Shown: piece after piece, positions 53,659-61,680 of the stretch
Layout: each line of letters begins with the position of its first letter
Numbering within the stretch: position 1 is the stretch's first letter
Origin: an uncultured Gammaproteobacteria bacterium
Lineage (GTDB): Bacteria > Pseudomonadota > Gammaproteobacteria > Eutrophobiales > Eutrophobiaceae
Length of the DNA: 64,000 nt
NCBI GenBank assembly: GCA_958295485.1
Contig: OY282354.1
Location: 372,001-436,000, forward strand
Direction: 5' to 3'
Position numbers and translations under genes: made by a program
Notes under the pieces: model-generated
What the model saw: the letters and a program-made list of their open reading frames with translations, nothing else
The model's database searches: none
Told to the model about the DNA's origin: nothing

Positions 53659-54606
53659 ATGTCTCTCACCTTCACGCGCCGCATGATATTCCCTGCATTG
53701 TTAATGGGGACCGTGTCTTTTATGGGCTGGCCTCCGACGATGGCGGCTCCCACCGATTCCCAGCCGGTCGTTCCGGGCAAACTGGTTGACGTCGGTGGTC
53801 ACCGGTTGCATATCCACTGTGAAGGCGAGGGCCTGCCCACGATTATTTTTGACTCAGGCACGGGCGGCTTTTCATTGGAGTGGACGCGGGTGCAAAAAGT
53901 ATTATCCCGTCACACCCGGGCCTGTTCTTATGACCGGGCCGGTTACGGTTGGAGCGATATGGGGCCTTTGCCCAGGACCAGCGAACGCATTACCAGGGAA
54001 CTGTACACCCTGCTTGATAAAGGCAATATACTTGGCCCCTACATACTGGCTGGACATTCATTCGGGGGTTACACCGCACAGTTGTTTGCCAGGTCTTATC
54101 CTGAAGACACGGCCGGTCTTGTGCTGATTGATTCATCCCACCCGGAACAGGTTACGCGTTTGCCGAACCCTGAAAGAGGCGAGGCAAGGCCTGATATACA
54201 CAAATCACGGAGTTATATAGTCTCAAGACCCGTCATGCACCCGAATTTCCCTGGTGAAACAGCCTTTCTTGCCGGTCGGATGATGAGAAAATGGAACCAC
54301 ACCATGACGTGGCGGGAGGAGAAGATGGGGCTCCCCCTGAGCGCAAGACAGATACTGTTGTCCAAACCCATGCCGGCAGTCCCCATTGTTGTACTGACCC
54401 GCGGCCGACGGGTATGGCCGAATAATGACTATGGCGATGAAATGGAACGGGTCTGGAAGGAATTACAGGATGAACTGGCTTTGTTGGGCGATAATTATGG
54501 GCACCTGATTGCAGAGCGTAGCGGGCACTTGATACACCTGGACCAACCGGAGCTCGTCATCAGCGCAGTCCGGACCCTGCTGAACGCCAATTCTCCCAAG
54601 CAATAA
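53659..54606 (+). CDS. Secreted alpha/beta-hydrolase
   Basis: A 315-residue protein with N-terminal signal peptide (about 1-30, ending TMAAPTD). The alpha/beta-hydrolase fold is shown by the nucleophile elbow GHSFGGY (about 135-141), an oxyanion-side FDSGTGGFS (about 65-73), a downstream Asp/Glu region LVLIDSSHPEQ, and the catalytic His in SGHLIHLDQPE (about 290-300). It may be an esterase or lipase-like periplasmic enzyme; the substrate is unknown. Confidence 0.82.
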   Translation: MSLTFTRRMIFPALLMGTVSFMGWPPTMAAPTDSQPVVPGKLVDVGGHRLHIHCEGEGLPTIIFDSGTGGFSLEWTRVQKVLSRHTRACSYDRAGYGWSDMGPLPRTSERITRELYTLLDKGNILGPYILAGHSFGGYTAQLFARSYPEDTAGLVLIDSSHPEQVTRLPNPERGEARPDIHKSRSYIVSRPVMHPNFPGETAFLAGRMMRKWNHTMTWREEKMGLPLSARQILLSKPMPAVPIVVLTRGRRVWPNNDYGDEMERVWKELQDELALLGDNYGHLIAERSGHLIHLDQPELVISAVRTLLNANSPKQ

Positions 54607-54667
54607 CGACGCCCCCAGGGAACTTGAACCCCTGTTCCGGCTTGAGGCCAGCGTCCCGGGCCACCAG

Positions 54668-54694
54668 CCCGCATACCTCAATGGATGCGCTGAG
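54668..54694 (+). repeat. Dispersed intergenic repeat, short-form fragment
   Basis: CCCGCATACCTCAATGGATG followed by CGCTGAG matches 2401-2430 and 6321-6350 apart from a two- to three-base deletion. It lies between the hydrolase and the hicAB genes, beside a T-arm-like sequence. Confidence 0.6.
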
Positions 54695-54787
54695 CGCGCT
54701 TTGGCCCTAAGCCATCCAACATCATTTATCAGCCGCATTCGCCCGCACGGGTTTCTCTTACCTGTTCCGGTCCCTGTTCCGGCTTGA

Positions 54788-55120
54788 TTAATATTTTACG
54801 GCTTGTTCAATGGACAGTTTGACAAATTCATTCAGGTTCAGGTTCTTTTCCTTCGCGGCAACAAGGGCGTGTTTATGTAGTTCCGGGCCTATGCGCACAT
54901 TAAATGACCCCTTGTACGGTTTGGCAGGTTCCCTGCCAAGCCTTTCACAATCGGACAGATAATCATCCACCGCCTCCTTGAATGCCTGCTCCAGTTCTTT
55001 AACACTTTGTCCTTCGTAGCTAATCAGCGGTTCGATGAATTCCAGTTTCCCGAATAAACAATTATCCCTGATACTGGCTTCTATCGAACCGTAAAAACCT
55101 TTGTATTTAAATAAACTCAT
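54788..55120 (-). CDS. hicB: HicB-family antitoxin
   Basis: A 110-residue protein. The N-terminal domain is a degraded RNase H-like HicB fold (YKGFYGSIEASIRDNCLFGKLEFI, then LISYEGQSVKELEQAFKEAVDDYL). The C-terminus (about 70-110, FNVRIGPELHKHALVAAKEKNLNLNEFVKLSIEQAV) is a ribbon-helix-helix DNA-binding segment. It neutralises HicA and represses the operon. It overlaps hicA by 4 bases. Confidence 0.88.
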   Translation of the reverse strand: MSLFKYKGFYGSIEASIRDNCLFGKLEFIEPLISYEGQSVKELEQAFKEAVDDYLSDCERLGREPAKPYKGSFNVRIGPELHKHALVAAKEKNLNLNEFVKLSIEQAVKY

Positions 55121-55365
55121 ATTAATTCCGCGCTCTTCAGTTTGGCTATCACTAATTTTACCGCATATTGCTTCATTTCATTGTGGGGGTGTGGTCGATG
55201 CAAATTAATCATGTGATCAGGATTGCCGTTGTCGAATTTTACTCTTGCCCCATGCCCCTGAATCTCCTTGTAGCCCAGGGATTTCAATAATGTTGCTAGT
55301 TCCTGCCATGTAATAGACCGGCTGCCATCCAATAGTCTGGCTTTCAATTTTTCCTGCTTACCCAT
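55117..55365 (-). CDS. hicA: HicA-family mRNA-interferase toxin
   Basis: An 82-residue dsRBD-like toxin. The family ends in NLHRPHPHNEMKQYAVKLV (about 54-72) and has the active-site region EIQGHGARVKF (about 34-44), in which the catalytic His is kept though the usual GSH context is altered. It is first in the hicAB operon, just downstream of a 39-base palindrome. A second, partial copy of this gene lies at 59945-60048. Confidence 0.88.
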   Translation of the reverse strand: MGKQEKLKARLLDGSRSITWQELATLLKSLGYKEIQGHGARVKFDNGNPDHMINLHRPHPHNEMKQYAVKLVIAKLKSAELI

Positions 55366-55386
55366 GACAGCATCATACCAATAATA

Positions 55387-55425
55387 AATAAGATATGCAA
55401 CTATATTATAGTTGCATATCTTATT
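55387..55425. promoter_or_regulatory. Perfect 19-base inverted repeat upstream of hicA, probable HicB operator
   Basis: AATAAGATATGCAACTATA (55387-55405) is followed by one base and its exact reverse complement (55407-55425). It is 21 bases upstream of the hicA start on the minus strand and overlaps plausible -10 sequences. HicB antitoxins with ribbon-helix-helix tails bind palindromes in this position. Confidence 0.75.
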
Positions 55426-55540
55426 ATTCGCTACCGGCTACACTCCGAAGACCTCGCTGGGCTCAGAGAGGAATAGCCCTACGGCCAAGCTCGGTAAGTT
55501 CTCCGACTACGAACGTCATCTCGAAATTCGGAGCTTAGCG

Positions 55541-58500
55541 CTACGGCGCCAGCACTTCCTCAATTAACTCTGCAATCACTTTGGAATCGATCCCGCCACT
55601 GGATTCGTCTTGTGTCACGATCAGTGTCCCCGTATCTCCGCCCCCTTCATCATGTGGGAGGATATTCGCATTGCGATACCACGCCAGCTTTTGTTCCCAG
55701 CGCTTCGCATAGTCCAGATTGTGCAGTAGACCCAGATGCTCCCAGTAGTAGCGCGCACCAGTGTCGTCATCCATGATCGTGAAGTCTGGATAGCGTGTCT
55801 CGCCATTCTGCAGCACAAGGGGAGCTTCGTACTCGTAACGATCGATGCCCTGCGCCAGAAGTTCGTTAGCAATGATGACTTCGGACTTCGATCGGACAAG
55901 GTCCCCGCGCTTCGTGCGATGGATGAGGCGGTCTTCAAGAAACCGTTCACGACCGTCAACATCGAATGAGACCGGTTTCGGTGGCGCAAACAGATTCGTC
56001 AGTCTTTGGGCGATTTCGGAATGGGTCTCGCTCGCGTAGTGGCGTAGATCGCGTATATTACCTTGATGCAGAACAATGATGCGGTCTCGCTGGCGTGTCA
56101 GCGCCGTATACAAGAGTTCGCGGGAGAGCAGCCAGCAGGGATTCGGCAGTACAATAAATGTCATCCCAAATTCACTGCCCTGTGTCTTGTGTACGGTCAA
56201 GGCATATGCAAGCTCAAGAGACGGCGAACCTTCTTCACCGAACTCCCTAATAGGGAAGTCGTAGTCGTAGCCAAGTTGTGACGTGAACTCGACCTCCAGG
56301 AATGGGTACAGCTCTTTTTGTCCTTTCTTCTTGTAGTTGCCGACGACGAGCCCTACATCGCCATTCGCAACGTACGATTCCCGCTTCGGAAAGACTTTCC
56401 GCGTACTGTCGTTTTTGAGGTTGATGACTTTGTCACCATAAATGATGCCTTGGCGGCCAAGTGGAGGATGGATTTTACGGAATCGGGCGTTGGCTTTAGC
56501 CAGCCACGCCTTTCGGAATGTCTGTTGCACGACTCTATTCAGAGTCTCTACGCCATGGTCCCCGCCACGCACCGGTGAGATGATCTGCCATTTTTCGGCT
56601 TTGGTCTCATCGCCGTCGCGAGTCCGCCAGAAGAAGGTGTCACCATTATACATGGTGGCCCCCACACTGCGCTCGAACCCTACTTCGTCTTCAGGGCCAT
56701 TGAGATCGAGCTCTTCCACGATTACTTCGAGCAGCTTGCCCTGGAGTTCCTCGTCATCTGTCCACGATTCTAAGCGGAGTTCCCCCATGGCCTCTGACTC
56801 GAGCCTATCCCAAATCTCGTCAGCAGCCGGCCCCGGATTGCCGCCGAACCAATCAGCGAGTAGCAGGTCGGCCCGGGCAATGCCTTGTTGTCGGCGTGGC
56901 ACGGTCAACTCAGCATAGCCGCGCCCGACGCGCGGATAGCGATACTCGACATTCTCAGGGGAGAGCTCAGCGACGATATCCACAAAGGGCCGGCCGCTGC
57001 CAATTGGCGGTAACTGCCGAGGGTCTCCGACCAGAACCAGCCGGTCAAAATCCGCCAAGCCATCAAAAAGCGCGGCGAGTTGTTCTTCAGTGAGCATTGA
57101 ACACTCGTCGACAACCACGGTTCGATAATTGTTACAACGGTCAGTACTACCTGTCACTCTGTAGCGGCCGGTCTTCGAGTCGTAGCGTTGACCGTAGCGC
57201 ATCAGGAATTGCGCAACCGTGAAACCGCCAATCCGACTGATCTTCCTCTCCAACTGCACACGCGCCTTGCCAGTAGGCGCGAGCAACAACACACCACCGG
57301 ATGCAACTTCGGGCAGCTTGCAAAGCATGTTCAGAAGCGTAGTCTTCCCGGTACCTGCGGCGCCAACCAGCACAGACAGCCTTGATGCATAAACTTCCTC
57401 CAAAGCAGCGGTTTTCTCAATACGAGCTTTCTTCTCTATCTCCGCATCTCCAGCATCCAGTGGAAGACTGTCAAGGTGGTCATCCACAACTGCGCGGAAA
57501 TCATGATCTCCCTTGAGGCGCTTACTTTTCGGACTAACCCGCTTCTGTACTCTCTGACGAATGATCTTGGCCGTGTCCACCAAACGCTGGAGTTGGTAGC
57601 CCTGCTTCCCATCTGCCATCTCTACAGGTTTGACCACCCCATTGAGCAATTCGCCGAGGCCCGCGAGTACCTCGGGACCCACCGGACAATCCGTACTCAG
57701 TGGCATGTTGCGGATCAAGTGGGTCAGCCGTGTCCGCGGTAGCAGCGTATGTCCTTCCTCGCTGCCATCTTCGAGCGTAGCGACTGTGAGCGCACGGACC
57801 CTGCGTGGGTCGACCTTGTCGTCGAGTCGCGACCGAGGTGGAAGCGGATGTGCCTCTTGTACGGCCCGGTCGGGAAGCAGGCCGCGGTCGATCGTTGCCA
57901 CGGAGATAGGATCCTCGTGGAAGCGATCCAACTCGTATAACAAATACGGATTTTTAATCAGAGACAAATCGTCAGCATCGTGGGGGCGCTTATCCGGATT
58001 GAAAAATCGTTCTGCTTGTGACGCTTCCAGCGAAAATCGGCTGAGAAGCTTCAGCAACTCTTTTCTATCGGGCGTCATCTTCCGCCACGAGCGGGCGAAG
58101 CCTTCGCCGATAATTTTCTTTGCGGCTCCTTTGGCGCGTTCAGGCGACTGCATGATCTGCTCGAAGGCGGGCCAGGGATCGATGTTATCGCCGGCGTTCC
58201 CTATGGCACATTCCGCCACGAGTTCGTAGGCAATCAGGTTGCCACCGTCTCCAAGGAACGCTGTCAGGGCGGACCCGAAGCCCGGGAAGGGTCCGCGCAT
58301 GCGCCACAGTCGATTGAGTTGTCTATCAAGCCACGCCGAAACCTGTGCCCATGGTCCTGGAAGCACGGTCTCGGTGCGTTCCAACGCCCTCAAGCAACTC
58401 AACACAGAGGCAATAGCGAGGTCGTTCGAGACGTGCTCGGATGCGTAAGAGAAACTCCAAAACGCATCGTCTGGCGCGAAGGCCAAGAATTGTTCGGGGT

Positions 58501-59272
58501 CCATTCCTTTCTTGAGAGCCAGATCAAACAATTCTCGGTAGGGAAACAGGAATCCGTCCCTGAAGTCAGGGCGAATCGAGTGTTCGACGTTCCGTTCCCA
58601 TAGTACACTACGATGCGGCGGCCTTGATGTCGAATACTGATATTCGACTGGATCGTTTATGGAACGCGCCAAGCCGACTCCAACGATGACCCGGCCCATT
58701 GCTGTAGAGAGAGGCGTATCCTTGGCGTAGAAGAAGCAGAGTGACTGCTTGGGTCGAATGGCGCTGAAGAACGTGTCCAGCATCACGAGCTGGTTCGAGC
58801 GATCTTGTATCCAGTTAGTCTCGAACCCGAGTTTGGGCTCTCTGTCTGGCTGGTAGTCCAGGTGGTAACATTTGATGAGTTCATCGCGCTCTTTTCTGAG
58901 CATCCAGCGATACGGTACGCAAGCGGCGCTGTAGGGCGGCATCGTATAGGGTGTTGGGAGCAGATGGCCGTGAGAGTTTGGGTTGCTTTTGGCGTAGGGG
59001 TGTTCCTTCGTGACCGTGATGGAGGAGGGGGCCATGAAACCCGCTCGCTCTCCGATGCACGGTGGGAGTTGCTCAGGCGTGAGGTTCGTGAAAGACTTAC
59101 CAGCTACGTCTGTTTCGTCATCGTCGTTTTTGTTGTCAGCGACCCGTCCAAGCACCCGGCACGCCGTGTTGCCCGCGGGATTGTTGCAGACTGTTCCTTT
59201 CCATCCCGAGTCGTGCCACGGTACGCGGACAGATAAATGCTGAACGGGAAGAGAGCGGGATCCATCAATCAT
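55541..59272 (-). CDS. Large RecD-like superfamily 1 helicase with C-terminal PD-(D/E)xK-like nuclease domain
   Basis: A 1243-residue protein. Residues about 1-600 form an uncharacterised N-terminal region starting HLSVRVPWHDSGWKGTVC, with LCFFYAKDTPLSTAMGRVIVG (about 180-200). The motor core has Walker A GAAGTGKTT (about 635), VVVDECSM (about 720), GDPRQLPPIGSG (about 745), VHKTQGSEF (about 1026) and YTALTRQRDRI (about 1058), the RecD2-type SF1B set. The C-terminal part has RSKSEVIIANELL (about 1127), RYPDFTI (about 1160) and YYWEHLG (about 1177), the spacing of PD-(D/E)xK-fold nucleases with an atypical final Lys. The gene lies in a toxin-antitoxin and IS-rich island, so an anti-phage role is likely. 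No exact family is recognised; the N-terminal 600 residues are the main unknown. Confidence 0.82.
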   Translation of the reverse strand: MIDGSRSLPVQHLSVRVPWHDSGWKGTVCNNPAGNTACRVLGRVADNKNDDDETDVAGKSFTNLTPEQLPPCIGERAGFMAPSSITVTKEHPYAKSNPNSHGHLLPTPYTMPPYSAACVPYRWMLRKERDELIKCYHLDYQPDREPKLGFETNWIQDRSNQLVMLDTFFSAIRPKQSLCFFYAKDTPLSTAMGRVIVGVGLARSINDPVEYQYSTSRPPHRSVLWERNVEHSIRPDFRDGFLFPYRELFDLALKKGMDPEQFLAFAPDDAFWSFSYASEHVSNDLAIASVLSCLRALERTETVLPGPWAQVSAWLDRQLNRLWRMRGPFPGFGSALTAFLGDGGNLIAYELVAECAIGNAGDNIDPWPAFEQIMQSPERAKGAAKKIIGEGFARSWRKMTPDRKELLKLLSRFSLEASQAERFFNPDKRPHDADDLSLIKNPYLLYELDRFHEDPISVATIDRGLLPDRAVQEAHPLPPRSRLDDKVDPRRVRALTVATLEDGSEEGHTLLPRTRLTHLIRNMPLSTDCPVGPEVLAGLGELLNGVVKPVEMADGKQGYQLQRLVDTAKIIRQRVQKRVSPKSKRLKGDHDFRAVVDDHLDSLPLDAGDAEIEKKARIEKTAALEEVYASRLSVLVGAAGTGKTTLLNMLCKLPEVASGGVLLLAPTGKARVQLERKISRIGGFTVAQFLMRYGQRYDSKTGRYRVTGSTDRCNNYRTVVVDECSMLTEEQLAALFDGLADFDRLVLVGDPRQLPPIGSGRPFVDIVAELSPENVEYRYPRVGRGYAELTVPRRQQGIARADLLLADWFGGNPGPAADEIWDRLESEAMGELRLESWTDDEELQGKLLEVIVEELDLNGPEDEVGFERSVGATMYNGDTFFWRTRDGDETKAEKWQIISPVRGGDHGVETLNRVVQQTFRKAWLAKANARFRKIHPPLGRQGIIYGDKVINLKNDSTRKVFPKRESYVANGDVGLVVGNYKKKGQKELYPFLEVEFTSQLGYDYDFPIREFGEEGSPSLELAYALTVHKTQGSEFGMTFIVLPNPCWLLSRELLYTALTRQRDRIIVLHQGNIRDLRHYASETHSEIAQRLTNLFAPPKPVSFDVDGRERFLEDRLIHRTKRGDLVRSKSEVIIANELLAQGIDRYEYEAPLVLQNGETRYPDFTIMDDDTGARYYWEHLGLLHNLDYAKRWEQKLAWYRNANILPHDEGGGDTGTLIVTQDESSGGIDSKVIAELIEEVLAP

Positions 59273-59508
59273 AGCAGATTGGCTTGATTATGATGTCTGG
59301 TCAATATCATGATTGCGTCAGGACAATAGCAAAAAAACACCTGTAAAAAGGGGCAGGATAGTTAATCGAATACTATTTTGATTATTGCTTTCTTACCTTT
59401 GAAAAACACGGGTAGTTTTCGCAGAATCTGAATTGCTAATTTAGCATACTTTGCCAAGAGAAAAGAGCAACAAGATGTATTGTTTCACAGCTTTAAGGGA
59501 TTCGTTTC
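59273..59508. other. AT-rich gap between helicase and higBA region
   Basis: A 236-base spacer between divergent genes, A+T-rich around 59350-59450. It probably holds the helicase promoter. Upstream of 59509, decayed HigB-like codons (FHSFKG, near 59484-59501) can be read in a different frame, showing that higB was longer and has frameshifted. Confidence 0.5.
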
Positions 59509-59604
59509 ATGCCGCTCACCTGCAGTATCTCTGGAAACTGGCGGATTGCTTTTAAATTTGAAGATGGCGATGCTTACGTTGTGAACTACGAGGATTATCA
59601 TTAA
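59509..59604 (+). pseudogene. higB: Truncated higB (HigB/RelE-type toxin) remnant
   Basis: From 59509 the frame encodes SISGNWRIAFKFEDGDAYVV and NYEDYH followed by TAA, which is the conserved HigB C-terminus. The usual 60 or so N-terminal residues are absent, and a related FHSFKG fragment is in another frame upstream. The stop (59602-59604) directly abuts the higA ATG. The toxin is therefore probably inactive. Confidence 0.75.
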
Positions 59605-59910
59605 ATGACGTTAAAGCAGCATAATCCGCCCCACCCGGGGGAGCTGATTCAGCGGACATACATTGACCCGTTCGATGAGATTACCGGCAATAAAATCGCT
59701 GACCGTTCAGGTATAGCGCGCAGCGCGTTTGATCGCCTGTTGAATGGCATTTCTGATATGTCACCGGAAATGGCAGTCAGGCTATCAAAAGTGTTGGGGG
59801 GGTCTGCTGAAAGTTGGTTAACCCTTCAAGAGAGCCACGACTTGTGGCGTGCCCGTCAATCATTCGATGCGAAGGACCTTGAACCTATCGATTTTAACAA
59901 AGTAGCGTAA
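59605..59910 (+). CDS. higA: HigA-family antitoxin (XRE-type)
   Basis: A 101-residue protein starting NPPHPGELIQRTYIDPFDEI, the HigA signature HPGE..., followed by a helix-turn-helix (NKIADRSGIARSAFDRLLNGISDMSPEMAVRLSKVLG, split here as NKIADRSGIARSAFDRLL and then NGISDMSPEMAVRL) and SAESWLTLQESHDLW. It is intact although its toxin is truncated, so it is an orphan antitoxin or repressor. Confidence 0.88.
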   Translation: MTLKQHNPPHPGELIQRTYIDPFDEITGNKIADRSGIARSAFDRLLNGISDMSPEMAVRLSKVLGGSAESWLTLQESHDLWRARQSFDAKDLEPIDFNKVA

Positions 59911-59944
59911 TTGTCATAGCTACTCTAATTGCTTTATTTCCTTG

Positions 59945-60048
59945 TCAGGATTGCCGTTGTCGAATTTTACTCTTGCCCCATGTCCCTGAATTTCCTTGTA
60001 GCCCAAAGATTTTAATAATGTTGCTAATTCCCGCCATGCAATAGACCG
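59945..60048 (-). pseudogene. Partial second copy of hicA
   Basis: A 104-base segment matches hicA 55217-55320 at 96 of 104 positions. All eight differences are transitions. It encodes RSIAWRELATLLKSLGYKEI and continues QGHGARVKFDNGNPD, but both ends are lost and no start or stop in frame belongs to hicA. It is a relic of a duplication or of a second, lost hicAB locus. Confidence 0.85.
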
Positions 60049-60133
60049 CTGATTGTCGTCTGGTTTGAACAAGTCTATACTTGGTTGTGATTGATATGGC
60101 TATCCGAATTTTCTGTGATGAGGACTTGTAGCT

Positions 60134-60838
60134 ATGCCAGAAATCCCGAGCACTGCCGACCAAGTGCCCCAACGCCAGCACAATAAAGACCGGATGCGGC
60201 GCGCCGATAGTTGGCTTGAGAGAAGCAAAAAAGTCACGGTTGACGACGAGAAGTTCATCTTTCTCTGGATTGCATTCAACGCGGCCTATGGTTCCGATAT
60301 GACTGGTCGTACGGATAATCCAACTGAGAGTCAAAAATTCAATGATTTTCTCCGCAAAATCCTGAAACGGGATAAAAAGAAAGTTATCAAAAAAATTCTC
60401 TGGGATACATCTGACCCTCGCCCGGTTCGAGAGCTTTTGGATAATCGGCATACATTTGATCTATTCTGGAAATTTGTTCGGGGTGAGCGGGGAGGAAACA
60501 ATTGGATCAAAAAATTTAAAGAGTACAACGAGAGAGTAGATGAAGAATTGGAATCTCCAGAAGGTGATGTTCGTGAGGTACTGAAGGTCGTTTTTTGGCG
60601 GCTCTATACACTACGTAATCAGATTCTGCATGGCGGGACAACTTTTGCCGAAGGATTGGGCCGGCCCCAAGTCGAGGCTGGCAGCCGAATCATGGCTGAT
60701 CTTGTGCCAGCGATTATGGAGATCATGCGAGATGATATCAAGGAAAACCCTTGTTCCAAAGAGTGGGGTAAGGTCTCCTACCCGCGTATCTACGAATCTA
60801 CACAGTGGAAATTATATAGTCAGATGGTTACCAGGTGA
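60134..60838 (+). CDS. HEPN-like domain protein, possible RNase or defense effector
   Basis: A 234-residue, charged, soluble protein. The segment LRNQILHGG (about 160-168) fits the HEPN RNase motif R-x4-6-H (R-N-Q-I-L-H). The preceding helical region with FLWIAFNAAYGSD (about 44-56) is often seen in HEPN proteins of the Apea/MAE-type. It lies among toxin-antitoxin genes and is followed by a disrupted monooxygenase whose GTG overlaps its stop by 4 bases. No exact function is known; an abortive-infection or toxin role is an inference. Confidence 0.6.
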   Translation: MPEIPSTADQVPQRQHNKDRMRRADSWLERSKKVTVDDEKFIFLWIAFNAAYGSDMTGRTDNPTESQKFNDFLRKILKRDKKKVIKKILWDTSDPRPVRELLDNRHTFDLFWKFVRGERGGNNWIKKFKEYNERVDEELESPEGDVREVLKVVFWRLYTLRNQILHGGTTFAEGLGRPQVEAGSRIMADLVPAIMEIMRDDIKENPCSKEWGKVSYPRIYESTQWKLYSQMVTR

Positions 60839-61323
60839 AAATCGTATGTCTTGGCGGCGGCCCCGCCGGCGTCTATCAGGCCATTCTGATGAAGCTGAAA
60901 GACCCCGGCCACGATATCAGCGTTTATGAACGCAATCGGGCGGGAGACACCTTCGGCTGGGGCGTGGTGTTTTCCGACCAAACTATGGAAAACCTGCACG
61001 CCAACGACCCGGCAAGCGCCCACGCCATGACCGATGAATTAATTCATTGGGACTATATTGATATCCATATCAATGGCCACCGCGAGCGCTCCGGCGGCCA
61101 TGGTTTTATCGGTATTGGCCGCAAGCGCCTGCTACAGATTATCTATGAGCGGGCAATCGAACTGGGCGTCAATATCCATTTTGAAACCGAGTTTGAAGTC
61201 GAGGATATCGAAAGACGTTTCGCCAATGCCGATTTAATTGTCGCGGCCGACGGTATCAACAGCAAAATCCGCAACAGCGACCATAAGCATTTCCAGGTTG
61301 ATATCGACCCCCGTGTCAACAGG
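60835..61323 (+). pseudogene. Truncated anthraniloyl-CoA monooxygenase (salicylyl-CoA 5-hydroxylase-type)
   Basis: From GTG 60835 the protein reads MKIVCLGGGPAGVYQAILMK, an FAD-binding Rossmann motif, followed by WGVVFSDQTMENLHAND and HGFIGIGRKRLLQIIYERA, typical of the flavin N-terminal domain of the bifunctional anthraniloyl-CoA monooxygenase family. Resemblance ends at about residue 163 (DIDPRVNR), where an IS21-type end follows. Full-length members have about 760-790 residues. The remaining 163 residues cannot be active. Confidence 0.75.
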
Positions 61324-61402
61324 AAATTAAAATGTCCACTTTTCAGGATTCTAAAATGTCTCCTAGTGGATAAAGAAATGGCTGTCTCAGTCATCATGTG
61401 TC

Positions 61403-61531
61403 TCAGTTCGTTTCAGCCAACTGTTGCGGTTTCATTACCGGCGCCCGTCCCAACAACCCGGCCTTGCGCTTCTCTTTCAACCGGTAACTTTCACCCTTGA
61501 TATTCAGGGTGGTGGCATGATTGCGTATTAC
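61403..61531 (-). pseudogene. IS21-family istB C-terminal remnant
   Basis: The minus-strand frame reads RNHATTLNIKGESYRLKEKR, then KAGLLGRAPVMKPQ and a stop (TGA at 61403-61405). NIKGESYRLKEKRKAG is typical of the IstB helper ATPase C-terminus. All ATPase motifs are missing. Confidence 0.65.
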
Positions 61532-61594
61532 ACGGCAAAGCTGCCACCCATTACACGGCAAAGCTGCCACCCATTACACGGCAAAGCTGCCACC
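61527..61594 (+). repeat. Three tandem 23-base repeats (IS21-type end)
   Basis: ATTACACGGCAAAGCTGCCA plus CCC is repeated at 61527-61549, 61550-61572 and 61573-61594 (last copy one base short). IS21-type elements carry multiple transposase-binding repeats at their ends. There are no spacers, so this is not a CRISPR array. Confidence 0.85.
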
Positions 61595-61680
61595 TTTGAG
61601 GAGGTAGATAACCGGCGCGTTTGACGTGGATAACCAACGGTATCCTGTGTCCTTATTTCTACTGAAAGGAGGAGACACAG

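Noticed and set aside
54607..54670. tRNA-like segment on the minus strand with a T-arm-like AGGGG-TTCAAGT-TCCCT and an anticodon-like loop CCTCAAG
   Set aside because: The 5' acceptor half does not pair with the 3' half (GGGGGCG would need CGCCCCC, which is absent), the D-arm is poor and no CCA is encoded. It may be a decayed tRNA or chance.
61527..61594. Tandem repeats as a possible CRISPR array
   Set aside because: Copies are directly adjacent with no spacers and lie at an IS21-type end.
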